Source: Anaerolineales bacterium (lineage in GTDB: Bacteria > Chloroflexota > Anaerolineae > Anaerolineales > Villigracilaceae). From it: a DNA stretch of 64,000 bases. The stretch is from the NCBI GenBank assembly GCA_020851785.1, contig JADZCC010000023.1:1-64000 (forward strand), given 5' to 3'. The translations under genes were made by a program, and so were the position numbers. Of this stretch, positions 32,763-40,561 are shown one piece after another. Below the pieces are notes generated by a model. The model was not told the origin of the DNA. It worked only from the letters and a program-made list of their open reading frames with translations, and made no database searches. Each line of letters begins with the position of its first letter. The first letter of the stretch is position 1.

Positions 32763-33965
32763 TTAGATGCGTTTCACTTCAAACTCGCCGTCGCTGACGC
32801 GGGCTTGCATTGCGCCTTTGGCCTGGGCCACTTTTGAAATCACGCGGCCGCTTTCCTGACTGGTGATAATAGCATATCCGCGCGCCAAAACGGCGGTTGG
32901 GTTTAGGGCGTGCAGGCGCTTCGTGATTCCATGTACGCGCGCGGCCTGCAGTTGGATGCGATGAATTAACGCAGAGCCCGCGCGGCGCGAAAGCTCATCC
33001 AGTTTTTGGCTCTCCGTCTGGATGCGGCGTTCGGGCGAGATATATTTCAGACGGGCGGCCAGGGCGGCGACAAAGGCCTTTTGTTCAGCGAGCAGGCCCA
33101 AAGTTTGGGTGGCGAGGCGCGAGGAAAGATATGCAACTTGGGTGTGTAAATCATCCAGCGTGATTTGAGTCGCCAGTTCGGCCGCGGCGGTTGGGGTTGG
33201 GGCGCGAAGGTCGGCGACGAAATCGCAGAGCGTGAAATCCGTCTCATGGCCCACGCCGCAGATGACCGGCGTTTGCGAGGCGGCGACGGCCCGCACGACG
33301 CGCTCGTCGTTGAAGCCCCATAAATCCTCAATCGAACCGCCGCCGCGCGCCAGCAAGATTACGTCTGGGTTTTGTTGGTTTAAGGTTTGCAGGGCTTTGA
33401 CCAAAGCGGGAGGGGCCTCAGCGCCTTGCACGGCAGAAGGCGCGAGGATGACGCGCGCCAACGGCAGGCGGCGGCGAAGCGTGTTGAGCATGTCGCGCAG
33501 GGCCGCGCCCGTTTGCGAAGTGACCAGCCCAATGGTTTGGGGAAGTTCGGGGATGGGGCGTTTGCGTTCAACGTCAAACAAGCCTTCGGCTTCCAGCATG
33601 GCTTTAAGGCGCAAAAATTCCTGGTAGAGCGCGCCCTCGCCTTTGGGTTGAAGCAAATTCACAACCAGTTGATATTGTCCCTGCGGTTCGTAAACGGCAA
33701 TTTTGCCATGCGCTTCCACGGCCAGACCGTCTTGCAGGTTAAAGCGCAGGCGGGCGGCGTCCAACTTCCACATGACGCAACGCAACGCGGCGTTTTTATC
33801 TTTGAGCGTGAAATAGAGATGCCCGGAGTTTGGGTGGGCCAGGTTGGAAATTTCGCCCTGCACCCAGACCTCGCGCAAGGCTGGGTCGTCTTCCAAACGT
33901 TTGCGGATGTGGAAGGTGAGCTGGGAGACGGTCAGCGGCGCAGATGGGAACAAGGCGGTTTGCAT
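32763..33965 (-). CDS. xseA: exodeoxyribonuclease VII large subunit
   Basis: 400 residues. An N-terminal OB-fold domain (LREVWVQGEISNLA, SGHLYFTLKD) is followed by the catalytic domain with TSQTGAALRDMLNTL, LLARGGGSIEDLWGFNDE and GVGHETDFTLCDFVAD, all family signatures. A coiled coil follows and the C-terminus has LNPTAVLARGYAI. It is the catalytic subunit of exonuclease VII. First gene of xseA-xseB-DUF212, divergent from the membrane glycosyltransferase-like gene. Confidence 0.95.
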   Translation of the reverse strand: MQTALFPSAPLTVSQLTFHIRKRLEDDPALREVWVQGEISNLAHPNSGHLYFTLKDKNAALRCVMWKLDAARLRFNLQDGLAVEAHGKIAVYEPQGQYQLVVNLLQPKGEGALYQEFLRLKAMLEAEGLFDVERKRPIPELPQTIGLVTSQTGAALRDMLNTLRRRLPLARVILAPSAVQGAEAPPALVKALQTLNQQNPDVILLARGGGSIEDLWGFNDERVVRAVAASQTPVICGVGHETDFTLCDFVADLRAPTPTAAAELATQITLDDLHTQVAYLSSRLATQTLGLLAEQKAFVAALAARLKYISPERRIQTESQKLDELSRRAGSALIHRIQLQAARVHGITKRLHALNPTAVLARGYAIITSQESGRVISKVAQAKGAMQARVSDGEFEVKRI

Positions 33966-34016
33966 GAGTGGGAGGATAACTTAAAAAAGGTGAATCTGGA
34001 AGTGAGGGATTTAGCC

Positions 34017-34022
34017 TATAAT
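34017..34022 (+). promoter_or_regulatory. -10 box predicting a leaderless mRNA
   Basis: TATAAT ends 6 bases before the ATG at 34029, placing the expected first transcribed base at the start codon. No clear -35 box. Confidence 0.6.
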
Positions 34023-34028
34023 ACCCGC

Positions 34029-35687
34029 ATGAAACTACGCTTGACAAACCTTTCGCCAAACTTCGTCGTCTTTTTATTGATGTGTGTTTTTTTCATCATC
34101 GCATTTTTGAGCGTTTTAGGAAAATCGCTGACGTATGACGAAGCGCGAAATTTTAATTATGGCAAGGCGCTGGTCTTAAACGGCGATACCAATCGCCCAG
34201 GCGACCGGAGCATCCTGGATGGCGCGCCCATCGCCGGAAGCATGATGCCCGTCTCGGCGCTCAATGCCCTGCCCTTCAAGCTTGGGATGGCTCTGCCTGA
34301 CGGGATATTAAAAAAGATATTACTGAGCATTGAAACGGCCCGGCTAATCAGCGTCTTATTCTCAATGCTGTTCGCGCTTTTGGTCTATCGCTGGTCGGCT
34401 GAACTGTACGGCTTTGTCCCGGCGATCTTTTCTTTAATCCTATATATCTTCGACCCGAACATCATCGCCCAATCCCAACTGGTGACGACGGACATGTACG
34501 CCTGGGGGACGACGCTTTTGGTTTTCTATTGTTCATGGAAATTTGCCAACCGGCGCGCCTGGCAAAACGGGTTGATCTGGTCTGCCGCGCTGGCCATCAG
34601 TTCGCTGGCTAAATACACCACCATCATCTTAATCCCTTTGTCTTTACTGACCATCTTCCTTCACGATTTGCCGGAACTCAGCCAGCGGATTAAAGGGAAC
34701 GCGCTGGCCACGCTCAAAAGCGTCTTTGGGAAATACCTGCTTTATTTACTTGGCGCTCTAGTCGCTTCCAGCTTATTGATTAATCTCGGCTTTTTATTTA
34801 ATAAAACCTTCCTGCCGTTTGGGGAATATAAATTCGAGTCCCACCTAATGAGCGGGATTCAGACGCGCCTGCCCTTTTTAAAAAACCTGCCCACGCCAGT
34901 TCCCTACCCATATTTGCAGGGCTTCGACCTGACCTATTACTACGGCGAAGAAGGCAAAGCCTTCGGCGACACCTACCTGCTAGGGCAATTGAAGGATGGC
35001 AAAGAACCTTTCTACGGCTATTACATCATCGTCGCGTTCCTCAAGGTTCCCATCGCCACGCAAGTCCTCTTTTGGGCGGCGGTTTATTTATACGCGTCAA
35101 AACCGGCCAACCGCAAAAATTTCTTTACCAACGACCTATTTCTGCTGGCGCCGATACTTTTCTTCTTTTTCTATTTCAATTTCATGTTCAGCATCAACAC
35201 CGGCATTCGATATTACCTTGTGCTTTTCCCCCTGCTCTACATTTTTTGCGGGAGCGCCTTCAAAAACTGGAGCGAATTTTCCAAGCTTCAAAAAAGAGTC
35301 AGCGTTGGGTTGGCTGGTTATTTGTGCATCTCCATGCTTTCATACTTCCCAACCTATATGCCCTACTTCAACGAATTCCTTTGGGATAAAAAGCAGGCGT
35401 ATAAAATCCTGGCCGATTCAAACCTTGATTATGGACAAAGCGAAAACGTATTAAAGGATTTTCTCGCCGCGCACCCCACAGCGCATTACAACCCACCAGC
35501 GCCAACATCCGGGCTGATTGTGATGAGCGTGAACGATCTGGTGGGCGTGTTTGGCCGCCCGCAGGATTTTACCTGGCTCCGCGAAAATTTTGAACCAGAC
35601 GAAACCATTGACCACACCTACCTGGTCTATCGCATTACGCCCGCAGAGTTGGAAGCCTTTTGCTCAACGCTTGGAAACTGCCCGTAG
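34029..35687 (+). CDS. GT-C-like glycosyltransferase family membrane protein
   Basis: 552 residues from ATG 34029. The frame is open far upstream across xseA antisense, but the -10 box at 34017 and the first membrane segment fix the start. About ten membrane segments. The first external loop has LTYDEARNFNYG, the acidic motif of PMT/ArnT-type GT-C enzymes. A further loop has DMYAWGTTLLV, and the last 110 residues form a soluble C-terminal domain (NLDYGQSE near the end). It probably transfers a sugar from a polyprenyl carrier; the acceptor is unknown. Its 3' end overlaps the convergent GT87-like gene by 24 bases. Confidence 0.75.
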   Translation: MKLRLTNLSPNFVVFLLMCVFFIIAFLSVLGKSLTYDEARNFNYGKALVLNGDTNRPGDRSILDGAPIAGSMMPVSALNALPFKLGMALPDGILKKILLSIETARLISVLFSMLFALLVYRWSAELYGFVPAIFSLILYIFDPNIIAQSQLVTTDMYAWGTTLLVFYCSWKFANRRAWQNGLIWSAALAISSLAKYTTIILIPLSLLTIFLHDLPELSQRIKGNALATLKSVFGKYLLYLLGALVASSLLINLGFLFNKTFLPFGEYKFESHLMSGIQTRLPFLKNLPTPVPYPYLQGFDLTYYYGEEGKAFGDTYLLGQLKDGKEPFYGYYIIVAFLKVPIATQVLFWAAVYLYASKPANRKNFFTNDLFLLAPILFFFFYFNFMFSINTGIRYYLVLFPLLYIFCGSAFKNWSEFSKLQKRVSVGLAGYLCISMLSYFPTYMPYFNEFLWDKKQAYKILADSNLDYGQSENVLKDFLAAHPTAHYNPPAPTSGLIVMSVNDLVGVFGRPQDFTWLRENFEPDETIDHTYLVYRITPAELEAFCSTLGNCP

Positions 35688-36869
35688 CGCGCGCTCCGGC
35701 TTCTCGTCCAGAATTGAAGCGAGCCAAAATCCGGCCAGCAGAATGAGCGTGTTGCCCAAACTCCACAAATCGCGCTGAGTCGCCCCCAATTCGCTCACGG
35801 CAAAAAACGCATAAAAAATAATCAGGATCAGAAACAAAAAGGCGTGGAGATAACTTTTGGTTTTTTGCACGAATTGACCAATCACCCACACCAGCGGCAG
35901 GATGTATAAAATTTGATCGTACTCCCAGAGATACACAGTGGAAACAAAACCAATCGGGATGATAAAACTCAACGCTTCAAACGCCGTAAGTTGAGCCTGC
36001 TTGCGCCACAAAAAATATCCGCCCAGCCCCAGCAGAGTCAAACTACCCGCCGCGCCCAACAGGTTGGAGCATGGAGTCGCGCCGCCGCACGCCAGATAAG
36101 CAAACGCCCAAACGTTGGACTGCACCCCCTGCGTGCGATCCATCACCGCGCCGCTCGCATGGAGGAACTTCGTCAGCCAGAGCGGGTCTTGGATTAAGCC
36201 CAGCGCCAGCAACATGATTCCGCCCAGCGCCAGCCCATAAATTGCTTTCCAGTTTTTACGCGCCAAAAACCAAATCCCCAGCAGGATCAAAATCGTCAGG
36301 CCTTGCGGCGGCTTGAGAATGGTCAGCGAAAAGAAAATACCGGCCAGCAGGGGTTTCTCTTTTTGCAGAGCCAGCCCGCCCAGCAAAACCGCCAGCAGGG
36401 AAAGCGCTCCGATTGAACCCGTTTCCAATGAAAGGTACAACGGGCCGAAAAAGAAGGATGCGATTAGCAACGGGAAGAACAGCCGATGTTGCGCCGGACG
36501 TGCCCATTGGCGCAAAGTTACATAAATAGTCAGCGCCACGATTAACAAGGTCAGGCCTTGCCAGAGACGATGGGCGTCTTCCAACGAGAATAAGCCCAGC
36601 GGCACGCACAACAACGCCAAAGGCAAAGGGTATGGAAAAATTTTGTTCGGCCGCCAGCCAATTTGATAGGTATCATGTCCGGCCAGGTATTGAGTTTCGT
36701 CGTATGGGTTTTGGCCTTGCAGGGTCATCCTACCGGCCAGCCAAAAAAATGAAAAGTTGGTATCCTGCGGGCGGGCCGCCCCGCTTAGGCGCGAGAGGAC
36801 GAGGAGCATTCCCAGGCACAACGCGCAGGCGATTAAGCCACCGAAAAAATTAAGCCAGAATTTTTTCAT
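35664..36869 (-). CDS. GT87-family-like (DUF2029) membrane protein
   Basis: 401 residues from ATG 36869; an earlier in-frame start 13 codons upstream is less likely. About ten membrane segments. The first loop FFWLAGRMTLQGQNPYD is characteristic of the DUF2029/GT87 polyprenol mannosyltransferase-like family, as is the following NKIFPYPLPLALL. It is probably a lipid-linked sugar transferase for envelope glycans. Convergent with the GT-C-like gene, overlapping it at the 3' end. Confidence 0.8.
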   Translation of the reverse strand: MKKFWLNFFGGLIACALCLGMLLVLSRLSGAARPQDTNFSFFWLAGRMTLQGQNPYDETQYLAGHDTYQIGWRPNKIFPYPLPLALLCVPLGLFSLEDAHRLWQGLTLLIVALTIYVTLRQWARPAQHRLFFPLLIASFFFGPLYLSLETGSIGALSLLAVLLGGLALQKEKPLLAGIFFSLTILKPPQGLTILILLGIWFLARKNWKAIYGLALGGIMLLALGLIQDPLWLTKFLHASGAVMDRTQGVQSNVWAFAYLACGGATPCSNLLGAAGSLTLLGLGGYFLWRKQAQLTAFEALSFIIPIGFVSTVYLWEYDQILYILPLVWVIGQFVQKTKSYLHAFLFLILIIFYAFFAVSELGATQRDLWSLGNTLILLAGFWLASILDEKPERALRAVSKR

Positions 36870-36974
36870 CCTGTTTAAGAGGATACATGACTTGTGCGCG
36901 CCTGTCAACTTTTTTTAGAAAAAGATAAATACATTATTCCCCGGCAGATTTCTCTGCTAAAATTCCAACATCCT

Positions 36975-37457
36975 ATGAAACACTTGTGGTCGCCGTGGCG
37001 TATGACATACATTGAAAACCATGAAAAACAGGCGGGGTGCGTATTCTGCAAAGCGCAAAGCCAGGCCGACAGCGCTGAGAACCTGATCGTCTTTCGCGGG
37101 CAACAGGCCTACGTCATCTTAAACCGCTACCCCTACGCCAGCGGGCATTTAATGGTCATCCCCTTTGTACACCAACCTAACCTGGAAATCCTGCACAGCG
37201 AAACCCGCGCCGAGATGATCGAACTGGCCTCGCTCTGCACGACCAAACTAAAGGAAATTTACAAAGCCGAATCCTTCAACGTTGGCATTAACATTGGCGA
37301 AGCGGCGGGCGCGGGCGTGCTGGGGCATGTCCATATTCATGTTGTGCCGCGCTGGGCAGGCGACACCAACTTTATGACCACACTGGGCGAAGCGCGCGTT
37401 TTGCCCGAAGCGCTGGCCGACACCTACCAAAGGGTCAAAGCGGCGTTTGAAAAATAA
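36975..37457 (+). CDS. HIT family hydrolase
   Basis: 160 residues from ATG 36975; the 27 codons upstream in frame would span the -10-like TAAAAT (36958-36963) and are rejected. KHLWSPWRMTYI at the N-terminus and GCVFC resemble AP4A-phosphorylase-like HIT proteins. The active-site triad is HVHIHVVPRW. It likely cleaves or phosphorolyses dinucleoside polyphosphates or AMP conjugates. Monocistronic, with a very short predicted leader. Confidence 0.88.
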   Translation: MKHLWSPWRMTYIENHEKQAGCVFCKAQSQADSAENLIVFRGQQAYVILNRYPYASGHLMVIPFVHQPNLEILHSETRAEMIELASLCTTKLKEIYKAESFNVGINIGEAAGAGVLGHVHIHVVPRWAGDTNFMTTLGEARVLPEALADTYQRVKAAFEK

Positions 37458-37525
37458 ATGACACAAACCATCGGGGGAATGACACGCGAACAAGTCGGCA
37501 TTATGGTATGGCAATTGGAGACTTT

Positions 37526-39130
37526 ATGAGAAAGAAAAATTTTTTTGCTTTAAGTATGTTAGTTTTAGCGGCTGGAGCATGTTCCCTACCAGGCGCAACC
37601 GCCACGCAAACCTCCAAGACTCAAACCGTCATTCCCAATTCAACAGCTACACAAATTTCGCCAACTATTACGCCAACTCCGCAAGCGCTTTCCGCGCCAA
37701 TGTCGCTGGGTCCGAATCGCGAACAATTTCCAAAAGATTTCAATCCCCTCAGCGGTCAACAGGTTGAAGATATAAATCTTTTAAGTATTCCTGCATTGTT
37801 AATTTCAGTTTCGCATTTCCCGGCTATTGCGCGCCCGCAGGCTGGGCTATCTTTTGCGCCCTGGGTTTTTGAGTTTTACATCACCGAAGGCGCCACGCGT
37901 TTCCTCGCAACTTTCTATGGAGAATTTCCCAAACCAGAAACGCCCGTGATTGGAAATTGTGAAATTCGCAAAGAACTTTTTATTCAAACCGAAGCCATCC
38001 TTGGCAATCAAGTCTGGCTGGATCAAAATAAAAATGGCAGACAAGAATCTTACGAACCCGGAGTCGGCGGTGTGTGCGTCAATCTTTACGATGCAAATGG
38101 AACTTTGCTTCAATCCACAACTACCGATTCAAATGGATTTTATGGCTTCAACGTCACGCCTGCAAAATATGCAGTTGAATTTGTTTTGCCAAATTGGTTA
38201 CAGTTTACGAGTCCAAATATCGGCGATGAAAATGCTGATAGCGACGCTGACCAGAAATCGGGGCGGGCCGAGGCGGAAGTTAATTCCTCGCTTCTTTATC
38301 TGGACGCAGGCTTGATCGCCATTCCAGACTTAATCCCCACTCCAGAAGAATCTTACCAAGCGCCCAAAGCAGAAGTTGGCCCCGTGCGTTCGGGGCGTTT
38401 GTTATATGCAGATATTGCCGGGTTCTTTCAAGACTCGTGTTTAATTTATGCGTTCGCTTCGCATGAAGTTTTAGAGAAAATTCCCAAGTGCTCGTTTGTG
38501 ACGCATGAAGATGCAGGCGGCGGCTCGATGTTGCCGCTGGACCGAATGCAAGCAATCGCCAATGATAATTATCATAAAACTGCGGGCGGCTTTAATTACT
38601 CTGGAAATTTGTTTAATGAACAAGCGCCAACAGGCGGCACGCCTGCAAATCAAATCAATGTGTATATAGCGTTGCTCAATCAATCTGGCTGGATGTATGA
38701 CGCGTTATCTCAGTCTTGGTTAAGATATGTGGACGACTCGACCAATGCCAACGCGGGTGTTTTGCATCCTGAAGTAGATCGTTTGACAGGCAGGCAATTA
38801 CAGTTTGAAAACGTCATCGTGATTTATGCCGAACATGACGTGATCTCCCCTACTAATTTGGATATTCATCTGGAACAGGGCGACGAAGGCTATGCGTTTT
38901 TATTCCGCGATGGCATGAAGTATGACATCCGCTGGAGCACAAAGTCGGACGAAATTGAACAAGCCACCGGCAAACGCAAGCCGATTCATTTTATTAATTC
39001 GGATAGAAGCCCGGCGGCGTTGAAACCCGGCGCCACCTGGATTTTTGTCGCCACGCCCTATTCGGTTTTATCTGATGAAGGCAGTGGCGTTTGGCAATTG
39101 AGATATTATCCGCCAGATGGAGCGAAGTAG
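37526..39130 (+). CDS. DUF3048 lipoprotein with an inserted SdrD-B/Cna-B-like domain
   Basis: 534 residues from ATG 37526, which has GGAG before it. The lipobox ends at AAGAC, and a Thr/Ser/Gln linker follows. DUF3048 (YerB-like) starts at PLSGQQVEDINLL with RPQAGLSFAPWVFEFYITEG. At residues about 155-265 it is interrupted by a beta-sandwich module: GNQVWLDQNKNGRQESYEPG, GVCVNLYDANGTLL and DSNGFYGFNV. The second half of DUF3048 then resumes (VGPVRSGRLLYADI ... LHPEVDRLTGRQLQFENVIV). It is probably an exported cell-surface protein. The nested module is unusual, and function is unknown. Confidence 0.85.
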   Translation: MRKKNFFALSMLVLAAGACSLPGATATQTSKTQTVIPNSTATQISPTITPTPQALSAPMSLGPNREQFPKDFNPLSGQQVEDINLLSIPALLISVSHFPAIARPQAGLSFAPWVFEFYITEGATRFLATFYGEFPKPETPVIGNCEIRKELFIQTEAILGNQVWLDQNKNGRQESYEPGVGGVCVNLYDANGTLLQSTTTDSNGFYGFNVTPAKYAVEFVLPNWLQFTSPNIGDENADSDADQKSGRAEAEVNSSLLYLDAGLIAIPDLIPTPEESYQAPKAEVGPVRSGRLLYADIAGFFQDSCLIYAFASHEVLEKIPKCSFVTHEDAGGGSMLPLDRMQAIANDNYHKTAGGFNYSGNLFNEQAPTGGTPANQINVYIALLNQSGWMYDALSQSWLRYVDDSTNANAGVLHPEVDRLTGRQLQFENVIVIYAEHDVISPTNLDIHLEQGDEGYAFLFRDGMKYDIRWSTKSDEIEQATGKRKPIHFINSDRSPAALKPGATWIFVATPYSVLSDEGSGVWQLRYYPPDGAK

Positions 39131-39135
39131 GCTGT

Positions 39136-39166
39136 TAGTTTGGTAGTTGGCTAGTTGGCTAGGCGA
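39136..39166. repeat. octamer repeat after the DUF3048 gene
   Basis: AGTTTGG, then two TAGTTGGC units and a partial third. This is one of several short tandem repeats in spacers of this window. Confidence 0.6.
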
Positions 39167-39202
39167 GTTCAGCTTGACTACGCGCAAATTCAGAGGAAAA
39201 AT

Positions 39203-39310
39203 ATGATGCACACGTATACAAAATCTTTGAAGCTATTTTTTGAAAAACATACCAACCCACTTAACGCCGCGCCGATGAAAAAGTATATGCGCGAACAATT
39301 TGAGCGGTGA
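39203..39310 (+). pseudogene. remnant of a DNA alkylation repair (AlkD-like) gene, N-terminal 35 codons
   Basis: The 35-codon frame encodes YTKSLKLFFEKHTNPL followed by NAAPMKKYMREQFE and then stops at TGA. This is the characteristic N-terminus of the DNA alkylation repair family, which goes on with a phenylalanine/leucine-glycine-isoleucine stretch and HEAT-like repeats of about 200 residues. None of those occurs downstream. The remainder seems deleted, and the toxin-antitoxin promoter begins 18 bases later. Confidence 0.6.
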
Positions 39311-39327
39311 AGCATGGAAGGCGCACG

Positions 39328-39357
39328 TTGACACGGCGCTCCTAAATCGAGTAAAAT
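39328..39357 (+). promoter_or_regulatory. promoter of the toxin-antitoxin pair
   Basis: TTGACA at 39328-39333, an 18-base spacer and TAAAAT at 39352-39357, 30 bases before the antitoxin ATG. Confidence 0.75.
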
Positions 39358-39371
39358 CTAGCCAGACTAGA
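39357..39371 (+). promoter_or_regulatory. palindromic candidate operator of the antitoxin
   Basis: TCTAG-5 bases-CTAGA, a perfect inverted repeat that starts at the last base of the -10 box and covers the expected start of transcription. This is the usual place for autorepression by Phd-type antitoxins. Confidence 0.5.
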
Positions 39372-39386
39372 CAGAAAGGCAATTCC

Positions 39387-39635
39387 ATGAAATCCACTTG
39401 GCAGTTACAAGATGCAAAAAATAAGCTTAGCGAATTAATCGCCAAAGCCATTCGACAGGGTCCACAATTGATTACCAAACATGGCGAAAAAGCCGTGGTG
39501 GTGATTTCCTACGCAGAATTTGAAAAATTACGAAAAGCGCAAACAAAACTCTCCGAATATTTTCGCGCTTCGCCATTAACCGACCTCGAATTATCCCGCG
39601 ACAAATCCCCAGCTAGAAAAGGGATTGTTTTATGA
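39387..39635 (+). CDS. Phd/YefM family antitoxin
   Basis: 82 residues from ATG 39387. The first half WQLQDAKNKLSELIAKA, then GPQLITKHGEKAVVVISYAE, is the DNA-binding Phd/YefM fold. The C-terminal 30 residues should wrap the toxin. It overlaps the PIN toxin gene by ATGA (39632). A promoter and a palindrome precede it. Confidence 0.9.
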   Translation: MKSTWQLQDAKNKLSELIAKAIRQGPQLITKHGEKAVVVISYAEFEKLRKAQTKLSEYFRASPLTDLELSRDKSPARKGIVL

Positions 39636-40060
39636 AACACTTGCTGGATACTTGCGTCATTTCAGAATTAATTTCCAAACACCCCAACCCATACGTAATC
39701 GAGTTTGTAGATGCGCTTGATCAAGATGATGTTTTTTTAAGCGTCATCACCATTGGCGAAATTGCCAAAGGGATTGAAAAATTACCCAATTCAAAGCGCA
39801 AGCGGGAACTGGAACAGTGGCTCAAAGAGGATTTACTCATTCGTTTTGAAGAAAATATCATTTCACTAGACACAAGCATATTGATGAAATGGGGTGAACT
39901 CTCCGCAAAGCTTGAAAAAACAGGGATCACTCTTCCAGCGATGGATTCATTAATCGCCGCCACCACACTGGCGCATAAACTGATTCTCGTGACAAGAAAT
40001 CAGGATGATTTTGAAGAGACCGGCGTTGAAATTGTAAACCCCTGGTTGTTTACGCGCTAA
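39632..40060 (+). CDS. PIN domain toxin (VapC/FitB-like)
   Basis: 142 residues. The acidic residues expected in a PIN ribonuclease are visible: D6 (HLLDTCVISEL) with E12, the Glu of ITIGEIAKGI, and the late Asp residues in LPAMDSLIAATTLA and VTRNQDDF. It should cleave RNA (often tRNA) when released from the upstream Phd-type antitoxin. Confidence 0.9.
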   Translation: MKHLLDTCVISELISKHPNPYVIEFVDALDQDDVFLSVITIGEIAKGIEKLPNSKRKRELEQWLKEDLLIRFEENIISLDTSILMKWGELSAKLEKTGITLPAMDSLIAATTLAHKLILVTRNQDDFEETGVEIVNPWLFTR

Positions 40061-40072
40061 ACCTGGACCGGT

Positions 40073-40459
40073 TTATTCCCGATTCCTCAAAAATTCGGTC
40101 GCGTTTTTGAAGTGATCCTTGAGGTAGGCAACAACCTCCACATCATAGCCACTTTCATCTAAAGCCTGATCCATACACCAAAACCACTGGTCGCGTTCCT
40201 GCGGCCCAATGGCAAATGGATTATGCCGCCTGCGCAAAGCGGGATGCCCGCGCGTTTCGATGTAGGTTTGCGGCCCGCCAGACCAGCCCAGCAAAAACAA
40301 ATAAAGTTTTTCGCGGGACGGTTTCAAATTTCTGGGGTGCGCGGCGCGCAATTCTCTAGCTTCCGGCGCGGCGTCCATCAAATCATAGAAGCGGGTGGTT
40401 AAAGCCAGTATGCCTTCCTCCCGACCCATCAATTCGTAAAGAGATTTTGTTTCATCCAT
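40073..40459 (-). CDS. group II truncated hemoglobin
   Basis: 128 residues. SLYELMGREEGILALTTRFYD opens the globin. The signature GGPQTYIETRGHPALRRRH then NPFAIG contains the proximal His of the group II (GlbO/YjbI) class. It binds heme and probably O2 or NO for detoxification. A TATAAT ends 6 bases before ATG, so the mRNA is probably leaderless. Confidence 0.92.
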   Translation of the reverse strand: MDETKSLYELMGREEGILALTTRFYDLMDAAPEARELRAAHPRNLKPSREKLYLFLLGWSGGPQTYIETRGHPALRRRHNPFAIGPQERDQWFWCMDQALDESGYDVEVVAYLKDHFKNATEFLRNRE

Positions 40460-40465
40460 AGCGAG

Positions 40466-40471
40466 ATTATA
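40466..40471 (-). promoter_or_regulatory. -10 box of the truncated globin gene (leaderless)
   Basis: TATAAT on the minus strand, 6 bases before the ATG at 40459. No consensus -35 box. Confidence 0.6.
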
Positions 40472-40488
40472 AAGTAAACAGCGAGGCG

Positions 40489-40541
40489 GGTAAACAAGAA
40501 ATTTATGCTACCTGTTTACCTGTCTACTTATCCACTATAAT
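40489..40541 (+). promoter_or_regulatory. thiolase promoter region with inverted repeat
   Basis: GGTAAACA (40489-40496) and TGTTTACC (40513-40520) form 8-bp arms, and a TATAAT follows at 40536-40541. The inverted repeat covers the -35 region, so it could be a regulator site. AAGGAG lies before ATG 40562. Confidence 0.45.
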
Positions 40542-40561
40542 ACGCGCATCAAGGAGAAGCG

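Noticed and set aside
33387..34028. Upstream extension of the GT-C-like gene over the xseA region
   Set aside because: The extension is antisense to xseA. The -10 box and first membrane segment place the start at ATG 34029.
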